DNA of 5,155 nt from Desulfobacteraceae bacterium (GTDB lineage Bacteria > Desulfobacterota > Desulfobacteria > Desulfobacterales > Desulfosalsimonadaceae): contig PUOB01000172.1 in assembly GCA_003551985.1 (NCBI GenBank), positions 1 through 5,155 on the forward strand, in the 5' to 3' direction. Positions 1 through 3,566 of the stretch are shown piece after piece. Below the pieces are notes generated by a model. That model was not told the origin of the DNA. It made no database searches and was given only the letters and a program-made list of their open reading frames with translations. Position numbers and translations under genes: made by a program. Position 1 is the stretch's first letter, and each line of letters opens with the position of its first letter.

Positions 1-20
1 CGAATGATTATTCGCCCCTA
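1..20. repeat. Truncated palindromic intergenic repeat at window edge
   Basis: The window opens with a perfect inverted repeat, CGAAT-GATT-ATTCG (1-14), followed by CCCCTAC (14-20). A palindrome centred at 7-8 that continued to the left would read GTAGGGG before base 1, giving a longer hairpin of a kind I recall as a common dispersed palindrome in intergenic DNA of Desulfobacterota and some other bacteria. The inverted repeat is seen; membership of a repeat family is from memory and untested. It lies outside any credible gene. Confidence 0.4.
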
Positions 21-47
21 CAAAGAACCCGTCGTGAATCGGGAGAC

Positions 48-140
48 AAAAGCCGACTTTTTGCGAGATTATCAATTATTGACGGCTTTGTAAAACGTCC
101 AATATCTGCGTTGCGCGATATCCTTGAATAACCTCACGTA
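48..140. repeat. Probable dispersed intergenic repeat (non-coding)
   Basis: No credible gene occupies this stretch. It contains a 7-bp inverted repeat, AAAGCCG (49-55) and CGGCTTT (83-89), and the phrases GACTTTTTGCGAG (55-67) and GACGGCTTTGTAAAACGTCC (81-100). I remember very similar phrases from high-copy intergenic repeats in sulfate-reducing Desulfobacterota genomes, where GACTTTTTGCGA-like and GGCTTTGTAAAA-like blocks recur. The boundaries are approximate. The inverted repeat is directly visible; the repeat-family claim is recollection and needs a genome-wide copy count. Confidence 0.35.
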
Positions 141-168
141 CGGCTGTGTACCATCCATCGCAGGGGCG

Positions 169-238
169 AAAAATAATTAACCCCGGCATCGGTATCGTGT
201 GTTTCAGATACCGATGCCGGGGTATTTTTTTATACCCC
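169..238. terminator. Bidirectional rho-independent terminator with overlapping second hairpin
   Basis: A perfect 16-bp stem is formed by 181-196 (CCCCGGCATCGGTATC) and 207-222, with a 10-nt loop. On the plus strand it is followed by seven T residues (225-231). On the minus strand the flanking bases 169-180 read as a T-rich tract, so it can stop transcription both ways. It lies just past the stop codon (245-247) of the leftward hsp20 pair and is its natural terminator. A second inverted repeat, GGGGTAT (219-225) and ATACCCC (232-238), shares the four G residues of the main stem, so the two hairpins cannot both form fully. Confidence 0.92.
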
Positions 239-244
239 TGCCTT

Positions 245-658
245 TTATTCAGAGCGGATTTCGATTTTTCGTGGTTTTGCGGCTTCGGCTTTCGGCAGTG
301 TCAGTTGCAAGACGCCGTCGGACAACCGGGCGTCGATCTTGTCCTGGTTGATTTGTTCGGGAATCGTAAATTGCCGGAAATACTGGCCCACTTCGTATTC
401 AACCAAAAGATCGTCTTCATCCGGCCCTTCAAACGGCGTAATTTCCCCGGCAAGCGTAAGGGTGTTTTCGCGGAGGTCGATATTGACGTTATCGGTTTTT
501 ACGCCCGGCATATCCGCCACCAGGTTGATTTCGTTTTCCGTTTCAAATATGTCGACCGCCGGAATAAAGACCAGGCCGCTTCGGGTCTGCTCCGTCTGGC
601 CGGATACATCCTGCCTTTTGCCGACCTGGATTTCTCTGCCTTCGTCATGATGTGTCAT
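245..658 (-). CDS. hsp20: Small heat-shock protein, Hsp20/alpha-crystallin family (second gene of the pair)
   Basis: This 137-residue protein should be an ATP-independent cytosolic holdase that binds unfolding proteins and passes them to DnaK/ClpB-type chaperones. A short polar N-terminal arm (about 1-28) precedes the alpha-crystallin domain (about 30-122). The domain includes the family's ADMPGV segment (48-53) and the A-x-L-x-x-G-V-L signature near its end (GVL at 115-117). The C-terminal tail holds the I-x-I oligomerisation motif (IEI, 132-134). The region between the first strands and the RQFTIP strand (about 72-90) is strongly acidic (eight D/E, no K/R). The start is set by a strong AAGGAGG about 9 nt upstream (668-674 on the plus strand). 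The gene lies 38 bp after its paralogue and shares its PK-x-EAAKPR tail, which points to an old tandem duplication. The strong terminator follows. Confidence 0.95.
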   Translation of the reverse strand: MTHHDEGREIQVGKRQDVSGQTEQTRSGLVFIPAVDIFETENEINLVADMPGVKTDNVNIDLRENTLTLAGEITPFEGPDEDDLLVEYEVGQYFRQFTIPEQINQDKIDARLSDGVLQLTLPKAEAAKPRKIEIRSE

Positions 659-696
659 TTGTCAACCCCTCCTTTCCGTCGCGTAAAGAAATCGGT

Positions 697-1152
697 TTAC
701 TTGATTTCGATTTGTCTGGGTTTCGCCGCTTCGGATTTCGGCATTGTCACCTGGAGAACGCCCTCTTTCAGGGAGGCCTCAACCTTGTCCCGGTCTATAT
801 CACCGGGCAGGGCGATGGCGCGGGAAAAGCGCCCCCCTTCGCGCTCCCTGCGGTGATACTTCGCATTTTGATCCACGGCGATCTGGCGCTCTCCGCTTAT
901 GGTGATGTTTCTTCCCATGGTCTGTATATCCAGATCATCCGCTGTCACGCCCGGAAGTTCGGCCCGCAGGATATAGGCATTTGGGGATTCGGTCAGGTTG
1001 ATCAGCGGAAAGACGCCGGCGGTGCGGCCCGCGATCCGTGAGGGATCCCCCTGTCCGAAGACCTGATCCAGGTGCCGTTTCATGCGATCGAGCTCCTCAA
1101 AATGTGTTCTCAGTCCATATCCTGGAAAATTCCATAATCCTCTTGTGAACAT
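697..1152 (-). CDS. hsp20: Small heat-shock protein, Hsp20/alpha-crystallin family (first gene of the pair)
   Basis: This 151-residue cytosolic holdase chaperone has a longer N-terminal arm (about 1-45) with aromatic residues and an amphipathic-looking segment around 16-33, as is usual for substrate-binding arms in this family. The alpha-crystallin domain spans about 47-138, with AELPGV at 64-69 and the A-x-L-x-x-G-V-L signature ending at GVL 131-133. The I-x-I tail motif is IEI at 148-150. The loop/strand region around 88-111 is net basic (seven K/R against four D/E), opposite to the acidic counterpart in the downstream paralogue. The start is supported by a GGAGG 8 nt upstream (1161-1165, read leftward). 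It is the promoter-proximal gene of a two-gene leftward operon; the next gene begins 38 bp after its stop. Its cellular role is inferred from the family; heat induction is likely but not shown by a sigma-32 type promoter. Confidence 0.95.
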   Translation of the reverse strand: MFTRGLWNFPGYGLRTHFEELDRMKRHLDQVFGQGDPSRIAGRTAGVFPLINLTESPNAYILRAELPGVTADDLDIQTMGRNITISGERQIAVDQNAKYHRREREGGRFSRAIALPGDIDRDKVEASLKEGVLQVTMPKSEAAKPRQIEIK

Positions 1153-1289
1153 CAGAAAGCCCTCCTTTTTGGTTGGGGTTCAATGTTTCAAGTGGTCGTT
1201 ATGCGACCCTCCTCGGTGAACAATATTTTGTCGAGCATCAGTCGTGTATCGGCAATTCTTCAGTTATATCGGATTATTAAGGCTTACTT

Positions 1290-1317
1290 AAATTAAGCAT
1301 CAAACCCTGGATGTCAA
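1290..1317 (-). promoter_or_regulatory. Candidate housekeeping-type promoter for the hsp20 pair
   Basis: Read leftward, a perfect TTGACA -35 (1317-1312) is followed after 16 nt by TAATTT (1295-1290), a weak -10 match (3 of 6). The -10 is embedded in a palindrome, CTTAA-A-TTAAG (1287-1297), itself inside GCTTA/TAAGC (1282-1298), which could be a repressor site. No CIRCE element or clear sigma-32 CCCCAT-type -10 is seen. A second option further downstream is TATAAC (read leftward, about 1269-1264) with a poor -35. Confidence 0.35.
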
Positions 1318-1465
1318 GGCAGAAGCACTTGAAAAAAAGTGGTATTTGCCTGCTAAGCAAAACGTCTAAAACTTTCTTCAAAAAAAAAATATTATTTATG
1401 TCAACTTTAATCAAAAAGTTATAAATTTAGGAGCCGATAAAAAATTGGCGGGGGCCGAAAAAATC

Positions 1466-1494
1466 TTTACAAAAGTTAACGTCCACGTTATCTA
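1466..1494 (+). promoter_or_regulatory. Candidate promoter of the acyl-CoA catabolic operon
   Basis: TTTACA (1466-1471, 5 of 6 to the -35 consensus) is followed after 17 nt by TATCTA (1489-1494, 3 of 6 to the -10 consensus). Transcription would begin near 1500, leaving a leader of about 70 nt before the TTG start at 1572. If correct, the ATG at 1494 lies in the promoter and cannot be the start codon. A palindrome fills most of the spacer. The match is modest and not proof of activity. Confidence 0.35.
1477..1490. promoter_or_regulatory. Candidate operator palindrome TAACGT-CC-ACGTTA
   Basis: A perfect 6+2+6 inverted repeat lies between the candidate -35 and -10 boxes of the rightward operon, where a repressor or a MerR-type activator would act. 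A second perfect palindrome, GGCGTT-T-AACGCC (1544-1556), follows 53 bp later just ahead of the Shine-Dalgarno and shares the CGTT/AACG core. The cognate regulator is not in the window. Branched-chain acyl-CoA operons are commonly controlled by MerR- or TetR-family regulators such as LiuR, but I cannot assign this site to one. Confidence 0.4.
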
Positions 1495-1560
1495 TGGTTA
1501 AAACGGCCTTTATTTTAATAAACAATGCTTCAGACACGATCCAGGCGTTTAACGCCGGGG

Positions 1561-1567
1561 GGAGGTG
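1561..1567 (+). promoter_or_regulatory. Ribosome binding site that fixes a TTG start
   Basis: GGAGGTG sits 5-6 nt ahead of TTG at 1572-1574 and is one of the strongest Shine-Dalgarno sequences in the window. The alternative in-frame ATG at 1494 has no comparable site upstream. The TTG start also matches the expected N-terminus of the enzyme family. Confidence 0.85.
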
Positions 1568-1571
1568 GCCA

Positions 1572-2720
1572 TTGGATTTTGACTTGAGTACCGAACAGGA
1601 AATGATCAGGAAGGAAATCCGAAAGTTCGCCGAAAAGGTAATCGCCCCTGTGGCCATGGATCTGGACGAGCAGGAGTGTTTTTCGCCGGATCTGACCCGG
1701 AAAATGGGGGAGATCGGCCTCTTCGGCATGTTTGTATCCGAGGAATTCGGCGGCCAGGCGCTTGATTATATTTCCTATATCATTGCGGTGGAGGAGCTTG
1801 CCCGCGTCGACGGATCCCAGGCGGCCACCATTGCCGCGGGCAATTCCCTGGGTATCGGGCCGATTTATTATTTCGGTACAAAACGGCAGAAGGAAAAATA
1901 CCTTCCGGCACTTTGCAGCGGCGAAGGACTGTGGGGTTTCGGCTTGACCGAACCCACCGCCGGGTCGGATGCCGGCGGTTCCAAAACGGTTGCCGTGCAG
2001 GACGGCAATGAATGGGTCTTGAACGGTTCAAAGATATTTATCACCAATGCGGCCTGCGAGCTTTCCCGAGGCGTGACGGTACAGGCCATTACCGGTCACA
2101 AGGAAGACGGTCGGCCCCAGTATACCTGTTTCCTGGTGGAGCAGGGCACCCCCGGGTACAAGGCATTGCCGATGCACAAAAAAATGATGTGGCGGGCGTC
2201 CAATACGGCCGAACTTTATTTTGACGATGTGCGGGTGCCCGATGAAAATGTTCTGGGGAACCCGGGGGAAGGGTTTCGCCAGATGCTGTCCACCCTGGAC
2301 GGCGGACGCCTGTCCATCGCGGCAATGGGCCTTGGCGGCGCCCAGGGGGCTTACGAGGCGGCGTTGAAATATGCAAAAGACCGGGTGCAGTTCGGCAAGC
2401 CCATATCAAAATTTCAGGCCATCGCCTTCAAACTGGCCGATGCCGCGACCGAACTGGAATGCGCCAGGAACCTTCTGTACAAGGCCTGCTGGTTGAGAAG
2501 CCATAACCGGCCGTTTCAGAAAGAGGCGGCCATGGCCAAGGTCTATTGTTCCGAACTCATGGGACGCATTGCGGACAACGCGGTCCAGATACACGGCGGC
2601 TACGGATTGATGAAGGAATACAGCGTAGAGCGGTTTTTCCGGGATCAGAAGCTGCTCGATATCGGCGAAGGGACGTCCGAAATCCAGCGCCTGGTCATTT
2701 CGCGCTACATCGGATGTTGA
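1572..2720 (+). CDS. Acyl-CoA dehydrogenase, short-chain/butyryl-CoA dehydrogenase-like
   Basis: This FAD-dependent enzyme oxidises an acyl-CoA to the 2-enoyl-CoA and passes electrons to electron-transfer flavoprotein. With the TTG start it has 382 residues, the usual length, and begins LDFDLSTEQ, the typical first helix. The longer reading from ATG 1494 adds 26 unsupported residues. The first family signature is GLTEPTAGSDAGG (124-136) and the second runs from Q339 to D358 (QIHGGYG...RFFRD). The catalytic base is Glu366 in GEGTSEIQ, as in short- and medium-chain enzymes; the position used by isovaleryl-CoA dehydrogenase is Gly245 in LDGGRLS. The C-terminal domain resembles short-chain acyl-CoA dehydrogenases (KEAAMAK at 317-323). 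It is the first gene of the operon, 44 bp before the hydratase. Substrate is uncertain: context suggests isovaleryl-CoA or a related branched acyl-CoA, while the active site suggests a short-chain type. Confidence 0.93.
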   Translation: MDFDLSTEQEMIRKEIRKFAEKVIAPVAMDLDEQECFSPDLTRKMGEIGLFGMFVSEEFGGQALDYISYIIAVEELARVDGSQAATIAAGNSLGIGPIYYFGTKRQKEKYLPALCSGEGLWGFGLTEPTAGSDAGGSKTVAVQDGNEWVLNGSKIFITNAACELSRGVTVQAITGHKEDGRPQYTCFLVEQGTPGYKALPMHKKMMWRASNTAELYFDDVRVPDENVLGNPGEGFRQMLSTLDGGRLSIAAMGLGGAQGAYEAALKYAKDRVQFGKPISKFQAIAFKLADAATELECARNLLYKACWLRSHNRPFQKEAAMAKVYCSELMGRIADNAVQIHGGYGLMKEYSVERFFRDQKLLDIGEGTSEIQRLVISRYIGC

Positions 2721-2764
2721 TCCACCGGACTGTTTTATAATTTCCATGTCATCAGGAGAGAAAA

Positions 2765-3553
2765 ATGACGAACACGGATAACGTCCTTACGGTTGACGTC
2801 CGGGACCAGGTCGCCATACTTACCCTGAACCGGCCGGACGCCATGAACGCCATTAATTTCGACATGCTCAATGCCATGAAGGCCGATGTGGAATCGATTC
2901 GATTCAATGCCGGGATCCGGGTGGTCATCATTACCGGCGCAGGCGAAAAGGCCTTCTGCGCCGGGGCGGACCTGAAGGAACGCGCCGACATGCCTGAAGA
3001 CCGGGTCAGGATGTTTATTTATACCATCCGGCGTCTTTTTTCAGATATTGAGTCGTTGAGCAAGCCGGTGATTGCAGCGGTAAACGGATTGGCCCTCGGC
3101 GGCGGTACGGAAATGACCCTTGCCTGCGATATAAGGATCGCGTCGATGAACGCTTCCATGGGGTTGACCGAAACGCGGCTTGCCATTATCCCGGGCGCCG
3201 GGGGCACCCAGCGCCTGCCCAGACTGGTGGGTCGCGGCAAGGCAAAGGAATTGATTTTCACCGGACGGCGGGTCGATGCCAAAGAAGCGCTGGAGATAGG
3301 CCTCGTTAATGCCGTATGCGAGCCGAACCTGCTCATGGATGAGGCCTTGAAAATGGCCGGTATGATTTGCGAGGCGGGTCCTATTGCCATTGAACAGGCC
3401 AAGTACGCGATTGATGCCGGGCTTGAAACCGATCTGAACACGGGGCTTGCCATCGAGTCCAATGCATACTGGATCACTATTCCCACCCGGGATCGCCTGG
3501 AGGGGCTGGCCGCATTTCGTGAAAAAAGAAAACCCGTATACGAGGGAAAATAG
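2765..3553 (+). CDS. Enoyl-CoA hydratase, methylglutaconyl-CoA hydratase-like (crotonase family)
   Basis: This 262-residue crotonase-fold enzyme adds water across the double bond of a 2-enoyl-CoA. Both catalytic glutamates of true hydratases are present, Glu116 (GGGTE) and Glu136 (GLTE), 20 residues apart as in rat mitochondrial hydratase (Glu144/Glu164). The oxyanion-hole segments are FCAGADL (64-70) and LGGG (111-114). The phrases LAIIPGAGGTQRLPR (139-153), ELIFTGR (162-168) and IPTRDRLEGLAAFREKR (239-255) closely resemble human AUH, the 3-methylglutaconyl-CoA hydratase of leucine breakdown. A strong AGGAG (2754-2758) lies 6 nt before the ATG. The carboxyltransferase gene starts 13 bp after the stop, with its Shine-Dalgarno overlapping that stop. 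Together with that neighbour the most likely role is hydration of methylglutaconyl-CoA or an analogue to an HMG-CoA-type product; a general short-chain hydratase is the alternative. The protein should be cytosolic. Confidence 0.94.
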   Translation: MTNTDNVLTVDVRDQVAILTLNRPDAMNAINFDMLNAMKADVESIRFNAGIRVVIITGAGEKAFCAGADLKERADMPEDRVRMFIYTIRRLFSDIESLSKPVIAAVNGLALGGGTEMTLACDIRIASMNASMGLTETRLAIIPGAGGTQRLPRLVGRGKAKELIFTGRRVDAKEALEIGLVNAVCEPNLLMDEALKMAGMICEAGPIAIEQAKYAIDAGLETDLNTGLAIESNAYWITIPTRDRLEGLAAFREKRKPVYEGK

Positions 3554-3566
3554 GGGGGCGCCGCCA

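Larger units (their letters stand above)
1153..1571. other. Divergent intergenic control region
   Basis: About 420 bp separate the leftward hsp20 pair from the rightward acyl-CoA operon and contain no credible gene. The segment from about 1260 to 1510 is far richer in A and T than the flanking coding DNA and has a run of ten A residues (1380-1389). Inverted repeats visible here include GGTCG/CGACC (1194-1198, 1204-1208), CTTAA-A-TTAAG (1287-1297), AACTTT/AAAGTT (1403-1408, 1415-1420), TAACGT/ACGTTA (1477-1490) and GGCGTT/AACGCC (1544-1556). Candidate promoters for each direction are listed separately. The hsp20 side has a leader of roughly 130 nt if that candidate promoter is right. Confidence 0.8.

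Noticed and set aside
4..93. Small plus-strand reading frame of 29 codons starting at the ATG at 4
   Set aside because: It has no visible ribosome site, starts inside a palindromic repeat and overlaps the probable dispersed repeat; its composition looks incidental.
146..1041. Plus-strand reading frames opposite the two hsp20 genes
   Set aside because: They are antisense shadows of genes with clear Hsp20 motifs and good ribosome sites; their translations show no recognisable domain.
1209..1217. Second GGAGG-like motif in the hsp20 leader (minus strand), suggesting a leader peptide
   Set aside because: No start codon with a sensible reading frame lies at a proper distance downstream, so it is probably chance.
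1153..1283. RNA thermometer (ROSE or fourU type) in the hsp20 leader
   Set aside because: Small heat-shock genes often have one, but I could not find a convincing stem sequestering the GGAGG at 1161-1165; only weak C-rich pairing is possible nearby.
2717..2741. Internal promoter before the hydratase gene (exact TATAAT at 2736-2741)
   Set aside because: The only -35-like element, TTGATC at 2717-2722, is just 13 nt away, too short a spacer; the AT-rich gap makes a chance match likely.
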